DNA of 64,000 nt from Roseinatronobacter monicus (GTDB lineage: Bacteria; Pseudomonadota; Alphaproteobacteria; Rhodobacterales; Rhodobacteraceae): NCBI RefSeq assembly GCF_006716865.1, contig NZ_VFPT01000001.1, positions 739,001-803,000 of the forward strand, read 5' to 3'. Below, in pieces: positions 9,410 to 19,103 of the stretch; position 1 is the first letter of the stretch; each line of letters begins with the position of its first letter. Below the pieces are notes generated by a model. It saw only the letters and a list, made by a program, of their open reading frames with translations, searched no databases and was not told the DNA's origin. A program made the translations under genes and the position numbers.

Positions 9410-10669
9410 TCAGCCCGCCTTGTCGAGTTCAAACGCATCATGAAGCGCCTGAACCGCCAGTTCCATATATTTCCTGTCGATCAGGACAGAAATCTTGATC
9501 TCGGATGTCGCGATGACCTTTATATTGACGCCTTCGTCGGCAAGTGCACTAAACATGCGCGCTGCGACACCTGCATGACTGCGCATACCGATCCCGACAA
9601 CCGACACTTTGGCCGCATCTGTGTCAACTTCCAGCGTCTCATAGCTGATCGACCCTGCATCGCGGGCCGCTTCCAGTGCCTTGCGCGCACGGCCCACCTG
9701 ATCGACAGGGCAGGAAAAGGTCATATCGGTGACAGCCTTTTCGTTGCCGCGATAGTTTTTCTCTGAAATGTTCTGAACGATCATGTCAACATTCACCCCC
9801 GCTTCGGACAGCGGGCCAAAGATGGCGGCGGCAATGCCGGGCCGGTCCTCGACCGTGACAAGGGTAAGTTTAGCTTCTTCGCGGCTATAGGCCACGCCCG
9901 AGACGACTTTCGATTCCATGATTTCATCCTCATCGCAGACCAGAGTTCCAGAAGTCTCGTCTGTCTCGTCAAATGATGACAAGACACGTAAGCGCACCTT
10001 ATAGCGCATTGCCAACTCAACCGACCGGGTTTGCAGCACTTTCGCGCCAAGACTGGCCAGTTCCAGCATTTCCTCGAAGCTGATCTTGTCCAGCTTGCGC
10101 GCCTTCGAGGTGATGCGCGGATCGGTTGTGTAGATCCCGTCCACATCGGTGTAGATATCACAGCGTTCCGCGTCAAACGCTGCGGCAAAGGCCACGGCGG
10201 TCGTGTCAGACCCGCCGCGCCCCAGCGTGGTAATACGCCCCTCGGCGCTGACACCCTGAAAGCCTGCGATAACGGCAACCCTGAAACCCTCGGCAAATTT
10301 GGCATCCAGATTCTTGCGTGGAATATCGACAAACCGTGCGGCCCCATGCGCGCTGGTGGTCTGGATGGGCACTTGCCAGCCTTGCCAACTGCGCGCGGGC
10401 ACATCCATTTCCTGAAGCGTCAGCGCCATCAGCCCTGCGGTGACATTCTCGCCCGAACTGACCACGGCATCATATTCGCGCGCGTCATATAGCGGCGAGG
10501 TTTCATTGACCCAGCCCACCAGTTCATTCGTCTTGCCCGACATGGCCGAGACGATGACGATTACATCATAACCGCGCGCAACTTCGGCCTTCACCTTGGC
10601 CGCCGCATTGCGAATGCGGGCCAGATCAGCAACCGAAGTGCCGCCGAATTTCATCACCAGAAGCGGCAT
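9410..10669 (-). CDS. lysC: Aspartate kinase
   Basis: Phosphorylates aspartate, the first step towards lysine, threonine and methionine. The 419-aa protein starts with MPLLVMKFGGTSV, the kinase signature, and ends in two ACT domains (about residues 265-415) that bind feedback inhibitors. A longer frame from 10705 adds 12 residues not seen in the family, whereas the ATG at 10669 has an AGGG Shine-Dalgarno just upstream, so 10669 is chosen. Single-chain monofunctional type; no homoserine dehydrogenase is fused. ptsP follows at 30 bp. Confidence 0.96.
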   Translation of the reverse strand: MPLLVMKFGGTSVADLARIRNAAAKVKAEVARGYDVIVIVSAMSGKTNELVGWVNETSPLYDAREYDAVVSSGENVTAGLMALTLQEMDVPARSWQGWQVPIQTTSAHGAARFVDIPRKNLDAKFAEGFRVAVIAGFQGVSAEGRITTLGRGGSDTTAVAFAAAFDAERCDIYTDVDGIYTTDPRITSKARKLDKISFEEMLELASLGAKVLQTRSVELAMRYKVRLRVLSSFDETDETSGTLVCDEDEIMESKVVSGVAYSREEAKLTLVTVEDRPGIAAAIFGPLSEAGVNVDMIVQNISEKNYRGNEKAVTDMTFSCPVDQVGRARKALEAARDAGSISYETLEVDTDAAKVSVVGIGMRSHAGVAARMFSALADEGVNIKVIATSEIKISVLIDRKYMELAVQALHDAFELDKAG

Positions 10670-10760
10670 GGGCCGACCCTTTCCCCCGCACGTTTTTCGC
10701 GCCACTTAATATGCGGGGGCGGGGGGTTACGCAAGGTGGGCTTTGCAGGCGCGGTCGCGC

Positions 10761-11924
10761 TCAGGCGGTTTTTCTCTGGCCGGGTCGGGTGATTTTCGCC
10801 ACATTGGGTGACGCAAGGGCAAGTCGGGCGCGCAGATGATCCGTGCGCGCGCGAATCTCTGGCCGGATCGGCCCTTCGCGCGCAGGGTCATTGAGGGTTG
10901 TGAACCAATGCGCGGGCGGGCTGCGCCCGGCGGCGCGGCGCTTCCAACTGAGCGCGCGCAAGATGGCTTCGGCGGGGGCGGGCAGGGGGCCATCATGCGA
11001 CAGCCCGTTCAGCGCGCCCCAGACCCGTGTCCAGGCCCGTGCAACCGACCACGGGTTATACCCGCCCCCGCCCAGCACGATCAGCCGTGGCGCAAGCTGG
11101 GCCAGTGCCACAGCAATCTCGGCATGGGCGTTGTTGGACAGGGCAAGGCGCGACAGCGGGTCTTCCTCAATCGCGTCAGACCCGCATTGCAACACGATTG
11201 CATCCGGGTCAAAGCGCTCTAGCGCAGGCAGGATCAACCGCTGCGCGATGTCGCGCATTTCGGTGTCATTCAGCCCGCGTGGAACGGGCAGGTTGAGTGC
11301 ACGCCCCCGCGCCTCATCCTCCAGCGCGCCGGTGAAGGGCCAGCGCTTTTCCTCATGCACCGAGATCATCAGCATGTCCTCGGCACCTGCCAAGGCCGCC
11401 TCGACCCCGTCGCAATGATGCGCGTCGATATCGACATAGGCAATGCGCGCCAAGCCAAGCTGGCGCAGCGACAACAGGCACAGAACCGGATCGTTCAGAT
11501 AGCAAAACCCGTTGGCATAATCGGCCATTGCATGATGGGTGCCGCCACCGGGAACATGAACAATCCCACCCTCGCGCACCAGTTCAGCCGCCAGCATCAC
11601 GCCGCCCGCACCGGTTGCGGGGCGGCGGAACATTTCAGGGAAGACAGGGTTGGCGGTGCTGCCAAGGCCGTGGCGGATGCGGGTTGCGTCATCGAGGGTC
11701 TGCCGCGCTTCGGCCTGTTGCAGGGCTGTGATATAGTCGGGCGTGTGAAACAGCGTCAGTGCCTTTGGTTTGGCGCGCGGGCTGGTGCGGTATTGCGCAG
11801 GCCCAATCCAGCCAAGAGCGTGCGTCAAATCCATCACGGTCGAGACGCGCGGGATATGCAGCGGGTGCCAGTCGCCATAGCTGGAGCCGCGATAGATTTC
11901 CGAGCCGATGAAATAGGGTTTCAT
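10761..11924 (-). CDS. Histone deacetylase/AcuC-family amidohydrolase
   Basis: Zinc-dependent deacetylase superfamily protein of about 387 aa. It shows the class hallmarks: GGGTHHAM with the tandem His, a DIDAHHCDG zinc-binding block, and GGGGYNP near the C-terminus. Bacterial members act on acetylpolyamines or acetoin-related or acetyl-lysine substrates; the overall form here is AcuC-like, but no acetoin or polyamine gene is nearby. A TTG start at 11945 is possible; the ATG at 11924 fits the family N-terminus MKPYFIGSEIYRG, with AGGG upstream. The C-terminal ~45 residues are Arg-rich and variable. Confidence 0.88.
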   Translation of the reverse strand: MKPYFIGSEIYRGSSYGDWHPLHIPRVSTVMDLTHALGWIGPAQYRTSPRAKPKALTLFHTPDYITALQQAEARQTLDDATRIRHGLGSTANPVFPEMFRRPATGAGGVMLAAELVREGGIVHVPGGGTHHAMADYANGFCYLNDPVLCLLSLRQLGLARIAYVDIDAHHCDGVEAALAGAEDMLMISVHEEKRWPFTGALEDEARGRALNLPVPRGLNDTEMRDIAQRLILPALERFDPDAIVLQCGSDAIEEDPLSRLALSNNAHAEIAVALAQLAPRLIVLGGGGYNPWSVARAWTRVWGALNGLSHDGPLPAPAEAILRALSWKRRAAGRSPPAHWFTTLNDPAREGPIRPEIRARTDHLRARLALASPNVAKITRPGQRKTA

Positions 11925-12012
11925 CAGATGAAAAACCCTATGCAAAAGGTCGCTTTGAACCCCTGCCTTTTTTCCGACAGATGAAAAAGGATTTCATTTT
12001 GTGGTCTGAACA

Positions 12013-12522
12013 TCATGGCAAGGCAGCGCGGATCTCGCGCGTGATCGCGCGTGCCGTGGGGCGCGTTGCAGACCCCCAGAACCCCAACAATTCGCCATCA
12101 GCCCCGATCAGCGCCTTGTTGAAATTCCAGTTGGGCACATGGCCATGCGCGTCTGCCAGCCATTGGTAAAACGGATGCGCCTGCGCCCCGCGCACCGGTG
12201 TGATCTGCGTGATGGGAAAGGTCAGGCCGGTTTGCACACGGCAGAAATCGGCAACCTCTTCGTTGCTGCTCAGTTCCTGCCGGAAATCATCTGACGGCAC
12301 CGCCAGCACCACCAAGCCTTGCGGGCCGTATTCGTCATAAATCTGTTGCATATCGCCATATTGCCGCGTGAAGCCACAGAGGGAGGCCGTGTTGACCACC
12401 AGCACCGGCTGCCCGCGCCAGTCTGCCAACTCCAACGGGCTGCCGTCCAGCGCGGTGAAGGTAAATGCGCTTGCGGGAAGCGCAAGCAGGGTGATGACAA
12501 GGCCAAGTGCCGCTTTCAACAT
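12013..12522 (-). CDS. Glutathione peroxidase family protein, exported
   Basis: A 169-aa thiol peroxidase that reduces hydroperoxides. The nucleophile is an ordinary cysteine (Cys49 in NTASLCGFT), not selenocysteine, and the WNFNKALI block supplies the conserved Trp and Asn. Unlike most bacterial paralogues, it begins with a hydrophobic leader (residues 1-19, ending in PASA), so it is predicted to act in the periplasm. It is divergent from the DUF1178 gene and lies 88 bp upstream of the deacetylase-family gene on the same strand. Confidence 0.9.
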   Translation of the reverse strand: MLKAALGLVITLLALPASAFTFTALDGSPLELADWRGQPVLVVNTASLCGFTRQYGDMQQIYDEYGPQGLVVLAVPSDDFRQELSSNEEVADFCRVQTGLTFPITQITPVRGAQAHPFYQWLADAHGHVPNWNFNKALIGADGELLGFWGSATRPTARAITREIRAALP

Positions 12523-12640
12523 GATGCCCTCCGGTTAGGGGTGACTAGATAGCGGGGTCGCGCGGCAGAGCAAGTCATTTGCACTTGAACTGGTTGATAA
12601 CATTGTTAGGTGTAACGACAGTCTTGTGGGGCTATCAGGA

Positions 12641-13090
12641 ATGATAAAATTTTCTCTCAGATGTGATGACGGACATGCGTTTGACAGCTGGTTCAAGGGT
12701 GGCAAAGCGTTCGATGATCTGATTGCGCGCGATATGGTCCAGTGTCCGGTCTGCGGGTCGAACGCCGTGACAAAGGCGCTGATGGCGCCCGCAGTAGCGC
12801 TTGGCCAACCGCAAAAACAGCCCACGCCGCCCCCAGCGACCAACCCGCCGACAACAGTGCAAAAATCCCCCGATGCAGAGCAAAAGTTGAAAGCGCTGCG
12901 TGAGCAGATCGAGGCCAATTCGGAATATGTCGGCAATAGCTTCGCCTCAACGGCGCGTGCCATGTATCTGGGCGATATCCCTGACCGGCCCATTTATGGC
13001 GAGGCGCAACCGCAAGAAGCGAAAGCCCTGCTTGAAGAGGGTGTGCCGGTCCTGCCCTTGCCGTTTATTCCATCGCGCAAATCGAACTGA
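12641..13090 (+). CDS. DUF1178 family protein
   Basis: About 149 aa. The N-terminus IKFSLRCDDGHAFDSWF and a second cysteine pair in CPVCGS near residue 40 resemble a small zinc-ribbon; this N-terminal module is typical of DUF1178. The middle is Pro/Thr/Gln-rich (about residues 58-80), and the C-terminus predicts a short helical region. Function is unknown for the family. The start is taken at 12641 because GTGGGG at 12626-12631 sits at Shine-Dalgarno distance; the in-frame GTG at 12626 is part of that motif. It is convergent with bpt. Confidence 0.88.
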   Translation: MIKFSLRCDDGHAFDSWFKGGKAFDDLIARDMVQCPVCGSNAVTKALMAPAVALGQPQKQPTPPPATNPPTTVQKSPDAEQKLKALREQIEANSEYVGNSFASTARAMYLGDIPDRPIYGEAQPQEAKALLEEGVPVLPLPFIPSRKSN

Positions 13091-13108
13091 CCCGACCGCC
13101 AGCCGTGG

Positions 13109-13966
13109 TTACAGATCGCGCACCACGCGTGTGGGTGTGATGGGCGCGCTCAGGGTTTTGGGCAGGCTCAGATTTGCGACTTGCTCAGCAATCGGCTTGA
13201 CCGAGAGGGGATGCGTCGCGCCTGAATAGCTGTCCGGGTCGCCCAGATCATGCCATGCGCCGTTCTGATAGATTTCCAGCGCCGAGAATTTGGATTTGTA
13301 ATCCATCTTCGGGCTGCCCGGCACCCAATAGCCCAGATAGACATAAGGCAGCCCAACCTTGCGGGCCAAGGCGATCTGATCCAAGATCATGTAACTGCCC
13401 AATGACTTCGCGGCATGATCCGGGTCGAAGAACGAATAGACAAGGCTAAGCCCGTCATCCAGCACATCGGTCAGACAGACCGCGCGCAGCTGCCGCCGCC
13501 CGTTTGCATCCTGCCCGATATATTCCAGAACGCGGGTGCGTACGGGCGTTTCCTCGACCATTGCGGCGAATTCAAACACATCCATATCGGCCATGCCTCC
13601 ATCGGCGTGGCGCGAATCCAGATAGCGGCGGAACATGTCATATTGATCTTCTGTTGCCCAAGCGCTGGTGACATAGCGCTGCAGGCTGCTGTTGCGCTTG
13701 ATCACGCGGCGCTGCGAGCGCGTGGGCTGAAAATCAGCCACCCGAATGCGTGCGGACAAGCAGGCACAGCAATCGGCACAAGACGGACGATAGAGCACAT
13801 TTTGCGACCTGCGAAACCCTTGCTTGGACAATGTGTCATTCATCGCCTCGGCCTGCTCGCCTTGCAGGGCGGTGAACAACTTACGCTCCATCCGCCCGTC
13901 AAGATACGGGCAGGGCTGTGGGGCAGTCACATAGAACTGTGGTATGGTTGGCAGGCTGTGGCGCAT
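13109..13966 (-). CDS. bpt: Aspartate/glutamate leucyltransferase (Bpt, arginyltransferase family)
   Basis: Transfers leucine from tRNA to N-terminal Asp or Glu, marking proteins for ClpS/ClpAP decay by the N-degron route. The 285-aa protein has the ATE family cysteine cluster ([16 protein letters not shown] near residues 58-75), the helix with SQRRVIKRN, and the acyltransferase block VYSFFDP...[10 protein letters not shown]. The C-terminal [18 protein letters not shown] is diagnostic. It is the last gene of a minus-strand group starting with lysE or the aminotransferase. Confidence 0.93.
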   Translation of the reverse strand: MRHSLPTIPQFYVTAPQPCPYLDGRMERKLFTALQGEQAEAMNDTLSKQGFRRSQNVLYRPSCADCCACLSARIRVADFQPTRSQRRVIKRNSSLQRYVTSAWATEDQYDMFRRYLDSRHADGGMADMDVFEFAAMVEETPVRTRVLEYIGQDANGRRQLRAVCLTDVLDDGLSLVYSFFDPDHAAKSLGSYMILDQIALARKVGLPYVYLGYWVPGSPKMDYKSKFSALEIYQNGAWHDLGDPDSYSGATHPLSVKPIAEQVANLSLPKTLSAPITPTRVVRDL

Positions 13967-14054
13967 TCAACACGTCTCAAATCACGGAGCATAAGTTAGA
14001 AGATTAGCAAGGCTTTCGGCTTTCGCCAAGTCATCTGATGCAGGGGCATTCAGG

Positions 14055-14492
14055 TTAATGATCGGGGCCGATTCGATGCAGCATCGTGGTGCGAAGAACC
14101 ATGTCATGCAAGCCTTGTCGGTAAGGTGTCAGCAAGATCATGACCATAGATGCAACTTGCAACGGAAACACGGTCCACATCCCCGCATGCATCGCACTGT
14201 AGATAAAGGCCGTCATCGGGTCGGGTTGCCGCCCGTCAAGGCCGCGCCATTTCAGCGCGGTCAGCATCATGCCCAGCGTAGCCCCGTAGCGCGCCAGCAT
14301 GATTGTGCGGTAGCCGATCGAGATTGCGCCAAACAACACGGGCAGGAAAAAAGCGCTAATAAACAACGTCATCACCAGCCCGACCAGCGTCAGTGCGATG
14401 GTGACGACCAGATCAATCGCCCAAGCCAGCGCGCGTTTGAGGGGCACGTCGCTGTAGAACTCTGGTTGCAATTCGGGGTCAGGCAAGGTCAT
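14055..14492 (-). CDS. RDD family membrane protein
   Basis: A 145-aa integral membrane protein. The N-terminal part has the R...D motif before the first helix (LKRALAWAIDLVV), then predicted helices at about 22-60 and 100-125; the RDD family usually has such short multi-spanning modules. Its role is unknown; some members influence ion or sodium homeostasis. Its start overlaps the stop of the YbaK-like gene by four bases, so they are translationally coupled. Confidence 0.85.
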   Translation of the reverse strand: MTLPDPELQPEFYSDVPLKRALAWAIDLVVTIALTLVGLVMTLFISAFFLPVLFGAISIGYRTIMLARYGATLGMMLTALKWRGLDGRQPDPMTAFIYSAMHAGMWTVFPLQVASMVMILLTPYRQGLHDMVLRTTMLHRIGPDH

Positions 14493-14956
14493 TCGACAAA
14501 ATCCGCAGGTAAGGCATTGGTAAGGGAGGTAAGCATCGTGGGCACGATTGAAAAGACGTGACGCGGCGTACCTGCCGCAGCCCAGACCTTTGCAAACTGC
14601 AACAAGCGCGGATCAATCCAGCAGGGTGAAGGGGTTAGATGCCCTATAGGCGATACTCCGCCAATGGCAAAGCCGGTGGTGGCGCGCACAAGGTTTGCAT
14701 CGGCGCGGCCCAGCGCTTCGCCTGCCAGTGATGAGGCTTTGCTGGCGCTGACACGGTTTCCGCCTGCGGTCAGAAACAGCCGGATCGCGCCGGAGTCCTG
14801 CCCGCAGAAGATGATTGATTTGACGATCTGGTCAATCTCGCAGCCGCAGGAAGCTGCCGCCAACTCGGCTGTGCGCGCATCGCCCGCTTCAAATATCGTA
14901 TCTGGCAGGCCCGCGTCCTGAAGTGCGCGGGCCACACGTTTGAGAGATTTGCTCAC
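14489..14956 (-). CDS. YbaK/EbsC-type aminoacyl-tRNA deacylase
   Basis: A 155-aa protein of the YbaK/ProX/INS superfamily, trans-editing enzymes that hydrolyse mischarged tRNAs such as Cys- or Ala-tRNA(Pro). The DQIVKSIIF segment holds the conserved Lys, and TGFAIGGVSPIGH is the typical GGVxPxG loop. It has no prolyl-tRNA synthetase fusion. The specific tRNA substrate is not predictable here. It sits five bases downstream of the aminotransferase gene and overlaps the RDD gene. Confidence 0.88.
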   Translation of the reverse strand: MSKSLKRVARALQDAGLPDTIFEAGDARTAELAAASCGCEIDQIVKSIIFCGQDSGAIRLFLTAGGNRVSASKASSLAGEALGRADANLVRATTGFAIGGVSPIGHLTPSPCWIDPRLLQFAKVWAAAGTPRHVFSIVPTMLTSLTNALPADFVE

Positions 14957-14960
14957 GGTT

Positions 14961-16283
14961 TCAGTCCAGACTGTCCAGCACCTCGCCCAAGGTGCCGATC
15001 AATTGGTCGATCTGCGCTTTCTCGATAATCAGCGGCGGTGACATGGCGATGATATCGCCTGTCGTGCGGATCAGGACACCCTTTTCATAGGCTTTCAGGA
15101 AAGCGGCAAAAGCGCGCTGGGTGGGTGCGCCCGCGATGGGTTCCAGTTCTACCGCGCCAATCAGCCCCATATTGCGGATGTCGATGACATGGCGGTGGTC
15201 TTTCAGGGAATGCACCGCCTCTTCCCAATAGGGGGCAATTTCGGCGCAGCGCTCGAACAACGCATCCTCGCGGTAGGTTTCCAGTGTGGCCAGTGCGGCG
15301 GCGGACGCGATGGGGTTGCCCGAATAGGTATAGCCGTGAAACAGCTCGATCAGATGTTCCGGCCCTTGCATGAAGGCGTCGTGAATGGCGGCGGTGGTCA
15401 GCACCGCCCCCATCGGGATTACGCCATTGGTCAGACCCTTGGCGCAGGTGATCATGTCGGGCATGACATCGAAATGCTGCGCGCCAAAGGGGCTGCCAAG
15501 GCGGCCAAATCCGGTAATCACCTCGTCAAAGATCAGCAGGATGCCATGTTTGGTGGCAATCTCGCGCAGGCGCTGCAAATAGCCCTTGGGCGGGATCAGC
15601 ACGCCGGTGGAGCCGGCGACAGGTTCCACAATGACGGCGGCAATCGTATCGGCACCGTGCAGCGCGACCATGCGTTCGAGATCATCGGCCAGATAGGCGC
15701 CATGCTCTGGCTGGCCCTTCGTCCACTGGTTCTCAGGGATATGGGTGTGCGGCAGGTGATCGACGCCCGCCAGCATTGCGCCGAAATGGCGGCGGTTGTT
15801 GACAATGCCGCCCACGGAAATGCCGCCGAAATTCACACCATGATAGCCGCGTTCGCGCCCGATCAGGCGTGTGCGGCCTGCGTCACCCTTGGCGCGGTGA
15901 TAGGCAATGGCGATTTTCAGCGCTGTTTCGACAGATTCCGACCCTGAATTGGTGAAGAATGCGTGGTCAATCCCCTCTGGGGCCAGATCGACCAGCTTGT
16001 TGGCCAGCTCGAACGCTTTGGGGTGGCCCATCTGAAAGGCGGGGGCGTAATCCATTTCAGAGGCTTGTTTCTGAATGGCCTCGACGATGCGGGGGCGCTT
16101 GTGTCCGGCATTGCAGCACCACAGGCCCGCTGTGCCATCGAGCACCTGCCGCCCGTCCGAGGTGGTGTAGAACATGCCATCCGCCTCGACCAGCATACGC
16201 GGGGCTTGTTTGAACTGGCGATTGGCCGTGAAGGGCATCCAGAAGGCGCGCAGATCATTCGGGGTGGGACGGTCGAGGGCCAT
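14961..16283 (-). CDS. Class III omega-aminotransferase (beta-alanine/omega-amino acid:pyruvate type)
   Basis: PLP-dependent transaminase of 440 aa, fold type I, class III. Lys282 in TCAKGLTNG is the Schiff-base lysine, IFDEVITGFGRLG carries the cofactor-binding Asp, and TNSGSESVETALK is the phosphate loop. The N-terminal LRAFWMPFTANRQFK is characteristic of omega-amino acid:pyruvate transaminases (beta-alanine, taurine or related amines). Whether beta-alanine is the true substrate is inference. A perfect palindrome TTTGATCAAA lies at 16303-16312 in its leader. Confidence 0.9.
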   Translation of the reverse strand: MALDRPTPNDLRAFWMPFTANRQFKQAPRMLVEADGMFYTTSDGRQVLDGTAGLWCCNAGHKRPRIVEAIQKQASEMDYAPAFQMGHPKAFELANKLVDLAPEGIDHAFFTNSGSESVETALKIAIAYHRAKGDAGRTRLIGRERGYHGVNFGGISVGGIVNNRRHFGAMLAGVDHLPHTHIPENQWTKGQPEHGAYLADDLERMVALHGADTIAAVIVEPVAGSTGVLIPPKGYLQRLREIATKHGILLIFDEVITGFGRLGSPFGAQHFDVMPDMITCAKGLTNGVIPMGAVLTTAAIHDAFMQGPEHLIELFHGYTYSGNPIASAAALATLETYREDALFERCAEIAPYWEEAVHSLKDHRHVIDIRNMGLIGAVELEPIAGAPTQRAFAAFLKAYEKGVLIRTTGDIIAMSPPLIIEKAQIDQLIGTLGEVLDSLD

Positions 16284-16345
16284 AGCGTATCTCCGGGCTG
16301 TATTTGATCAAAAGACGCTAACATATTCGCGCGCCAAGGCAAGGG

Positions 16346-16954
16346 TCAGCGAAACACCATCACAGCCGACAGGGCCAGCAACGCCGCCATCAGGCGCATG
16401 AAGATGCGCCAACGGGCGGGCGATTGCAGCAGCCCTGTCAGCAAGGCCCCCGCACTTGCCCAGAACAGGCACACGCCCAGATTGACGCTGCTAAAGGCCA
16501 TGGCCAGACGCGCGGCTTCCTGCGCGGGGGGCAGCCCCGCGCCATAGCCCGCCGAGGCTGCGAAAGCGACCGCCCAGACCTTGGGGTTGATCCATTGAAA
16601 CAGCACGCCTTGCCACAGGGTCATCGGGTCGCCGACATCCTGTTGCTGGGCTGCGGGGCGGCGGGTGGCGTTGAAATAGCCCCATGCCATCCACAAGATC
16701 CATGCCGCGGCAAGGGTTTGCAACACCAGCCCAAGGATCGGGTTGGCCAGCACCAGTGCGCCCACACCCAGTGCTGTGACCGCTGCAATAACGCCCACCC
16801 CCAGCACCACACCGAACAGATGCGGCAACGTGCGCGAGAAACCGAACCGCGCGCCAGAGGCTGTCAGCATGATGACATTCGGCCCCGGCGAGAACAGGCC
16901 AAGAAAGACAAAGGTATAAAGAAGCGGGTCAAACTGCACGCGGGGCACTCTCAT
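16346..16954 (-). CDS. LysE family translocator (amino acid exporter)
   Basis: A 202-aa inner-membrane protein of the LysE/RhtB family. The N-terminal signature FLGLFSPGPNVIMLTASG contains the conserved PGPN/D motif, and five to six hydrophobic segments follow. These exporters release amino acids or homoserine lactone-like compounds; the cargo here is unknown. It is 62 bp upstream of the aminotransferase on the same strand and directly downstream of the TRAP operon terminator. Confidence 0.9.
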   Translation of the reverse strand: MRVPRVQFDPLLYTFVFLGLFSPGPNVIMLTASGARFGFSRTLPHLFGVVLGVGVIAAVTALGVGALVLANPILGLVLQTLAAAWILWMAWGYFNATRRPAAQQQDVGDPMTLWQGVLFQWINPKVWAVAFAASAGYGAGLPPAQEAARLAMAFSSVNLGVCLFWASAGALLTGLLQSPARWRIFMRLMAALLALSAVMVFR

Positions 16955-16960
16955 AAAGGG

Positions 16961-17001
16961 GCCTAAAACAACAGACCCCGGCGCGCGGGCGCCGGGGTCT
17001 G
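16961..17001 (-). terminator. Rho-independent terminator of the TRAP operon
   Basis: A perfect 13-bp stem (16972-16984 with 16989-17001, loop GCGG), GC-rich, followed in the minus direction by the T-rich run TTGTTTT. It starts 27 bp after the dctM stop. Confidence 0.85.
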
Positions 17002-17027
17002 GTCGTGATAGTCTGCGTGCCGCGCCC

Positions 17028-18383
17028 TTACAAGAGCCGCCCCGGCAACCACAGCACCAGTTGCGGGAAGATGAACACCATGATCACCGCCAGCATCTGC
17101 AATAACACGAACGGGATCACGCCCTTGTAGATGTCGATGATTGTCACGCTGGGGGGGGCAACGCCCTTGAGGTAGAACAGTGAAAAGCCCACTGGCGGCG
17201 TCAGGAACGAGGTTTGCAAGACCACCGCGAACAACACGATGAACCAAATCTGATCAAAGCCAAGGATCACCACCACAGGTGCGACCAGCGGCAGCATGAT
17301 CAGCGAGATTTCCAGCCAGTCGAGGAAGAACCCCGCCAGAAAGGCGATGAACAGGATGGTCAGAACCACACCTGAAGGGCCGAATGGCAGCGCTTGCAGC
17401 GATTGGGTGATGAAATCATCGCCGCCGAGTTGGCGCATGACAACCGCGAACATCGTGGCACCCAGAAAGATGCCGAAGATGAAAGACGTGGTCAGCGTGG
17501 TTTTCATGCCCACGTCTTTCAGCACGGCCAGTGTCAGACGCCCATTGGCTGCCGCCAGCAGGGTTGCGCCGAATGCGCCGACGCCCGCCGCCTCGGTCGG
17601 GGTGGCGATGCCGAAGAAGATCGAGCCAAGCACCGCAAAGATCAGCAGCAGCGGTGGCACCACAGCCAGCAATGTGCTCAGAACAAGCTTCATCGTGACG
17701 GGGGGCAGATCAGTCGGGGCAGGGGCAAGGTTCTTGAAGAAGGTTGCCGCCCCCATGATGTAGATGATGTAGAACACGCCCAACATCAGCCCCGGTATCA
17801 GCGCGCCCATGAACAGGTTGCCCACCGAGACTGACATCTGGTCGGCCATGATGATCAGCATGATCGAGGGCGGAATCAGAATGCCCAACGTGCCAGCCGA
17901 AGCGACAACCCCGGACGCAAAGCCCTTGTTATAACCTTGCTTCAACATGATCGGCATGGACAGAAGGGCGAGCAACACCACCGACGCGCCCACGATCCCT
18001 GTCGAGGCCGCCAGCAGAATGCCGATCAGCACCACACCCAGTGCCAGACCTCCGCGAAAGCGCCCGAACAACTGGATGAAATTCTCCATCAGCTTTTCTG
18101 TGACGCCCGAGCGTTCCAGCATCAGCCCCATGAAAATGAACATCGGCAGCGCCACCAGAATCCAGTTCGACATCTGTCCCCAGATGCGCTGGACGAATAT
18201 GCCGAAAATCCGGAAATCGGTCAGGAAATACGTGTCCCAACCGAACATGTCGAAGCCATAGATGGCAATGAAGCTGAACCCGATCGACACACCAGCCAAC
18301 GCCCATGCCACTGGTATTCCTGTGAAGATCAGCGCGATGAAAGACACCAGCATCGACACAACGAGGATTTCGTTCGTTTCCAT
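17028..18383 (-). CDS. dctM: TRAP transporter large permease subunit (DctM)
   Basis: A 451-aa inner-membrane protein with about 12 hydrophobic segments, the ion-coupled translocating subunit of a tripartite ATP-independent periplasmic transporter. The segments with AASTGIVGASVVLLALL and GTLGILIPPSIMLII match the DctM signature (GxLGxxIPPS). It works with DctQ (58 bp upstream) and the binding protein DctP. The substrate is not defined; the binding protein resembles those annotated for mannitol/chloroaromatic-type or 2-oxo acid TRAP systems. Confidence 0.94.
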   Translation of the reverse strand: METNEILVVSMLVSFIALIFTGIPVAWALAGVSIGFSFIAIYGFDMFGWDTYFLTDFRIFGIFVQRIWGQMSNWILVALPMFIFMGLMLERSGVTEKLMENFIQLFGRFRGGLALGVVLIGILLAASTGIVGASVVLLALLSMPIMLKQGYNKGFASGVVASAGTLGILIPPSIMLIIMADQMSVSVGNLFMGALIPGLMLGVFYIIYIMGAATFFKNLAPAPTDLPPVTMKLVLSTLLAVVPPLLLIFAVLGSIFFGIATPTEAAGVGAFGATLLAAANGRLTLAVLKDVGMKTTLTTSFIFGIFLGATMFAVVMRQLGGDDFITQSLQALPFGPSGVVLTILFIAFLAGFFLDWLEISLIMLPLVAPVVVILGFDQIWFIVLFAVVLQTSFLTPPVGFSLFYLKGVAPPSVTIIDIYKGVIPFVLLQMLAVIMVFIFPQLVLWLPGRLL

Positions 18384-18441
18384 CCCGTATTCCCTGTGAT
18401 GAAACCTTGCGCAACCCGCTTTGGGGCCTGCGATCAGTCAG

Positions 18442-19044
18442 TTATTTCGTGGCCCGAGCGCGCGGGAAATTGAACAGAAAGCATGTGACCCGCAACAACC
18501 GCGCGAATGCCGCAAGCCCGATATAGGCAAAGGCCAGCACGATGACGCTTTTGATCATCCAGCGATTGGGCAACCCACCGGGCGCTGACGAGCGTTCATT
18601 GCGATTGTAAGACGCTTCGACAAACGGAATGCCATAGCTGATAATCAGCCAGCACATCGGCAGAATGATCACGACAATCGAAATCATTTCGATCCAGGCG
18701 CGTGTGGTCGGGCGAAAGGTCGCGGCCAGCACATCAACGCGGACATGTGAATCATGCATCAAGGCGTAACCGATGCCGAACATGAAGCCCACTGCGTAGA
18801 TGTGCCACTGCACTTCCTCAACCCAGACGTAATTGATCCCCAATGCATAGCGCATGGTCACGTTCACGACGATGATCAGAACCAGCACGAACCAGATTGT
18901 GTTCAGAATATAGGAAAGCGAGCCAAGCACGGTCTCGATTATGTCCGATGCCCATGTGCGCGGGAAACTTAGCCCGTGGCTGCGGGCCCCGGCTTCCTCG
19001 ACCTTTTCCAGATCGACCTCGAACGGACTGTTTGTCTGTGACAT
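18442..19044 (-). CDS. dctQ: TRAP transporter small permease subunit (DctQ)
   Basis: A 200-aa membrane protein with four predicted helices (about 40-65, 78-100, 122-148, 168-190), as expected for DctQ. The YVWVEEVQWHIYAVGFMFGIGYALMHDSHVRVDV segment between helices 2 and 3 holds the conserved E-E-x-x and DxHVRVD motifs. It joins DctM in the membrane complex. A hairpin with a T-rich tail separates it from dctP, probably giving more binding protein than permease. Confidence 0.92.
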   Translation of the reverse strand: MSQTNSPFEVDLEKVEEAGARSHGLSFPRTWASDIIETVLGSLSYILNTIWFVLVLIIVVNVTMRYALGINYVWVEEVQWHIYAVGFMFGIGYALMHDSHVRVDVLAATFRPTTRAWIEMISIVVIILPMCWLIISYGIPFVEASYNRNERSSAPGGLPNRWMIKSVIVLAFAYIGLAAFARLLRVTCFLFNFPRARATK

Positions 19045-19103
19045 GCATCGCCTCCTCTGAGAGGACTGAGATCTGGGGCAGTGTGCCCGATTACGGCGTT
19101 TGA

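Noticed and set aside
11925..11988. Direct repeat CAGATGAAAAA at 11925 and 11978
   Set aside because: Only 11 bp and A-rich; likely chance or leader sequence of the deacetylase-family gene.
16303..16312. TTTGATCAAA as an FNR site before the aminotransferase
   Set aside because: The half-sites lack the required four-base spacing of TTGAT-N4-ATCAA; it is only a short palindrome.
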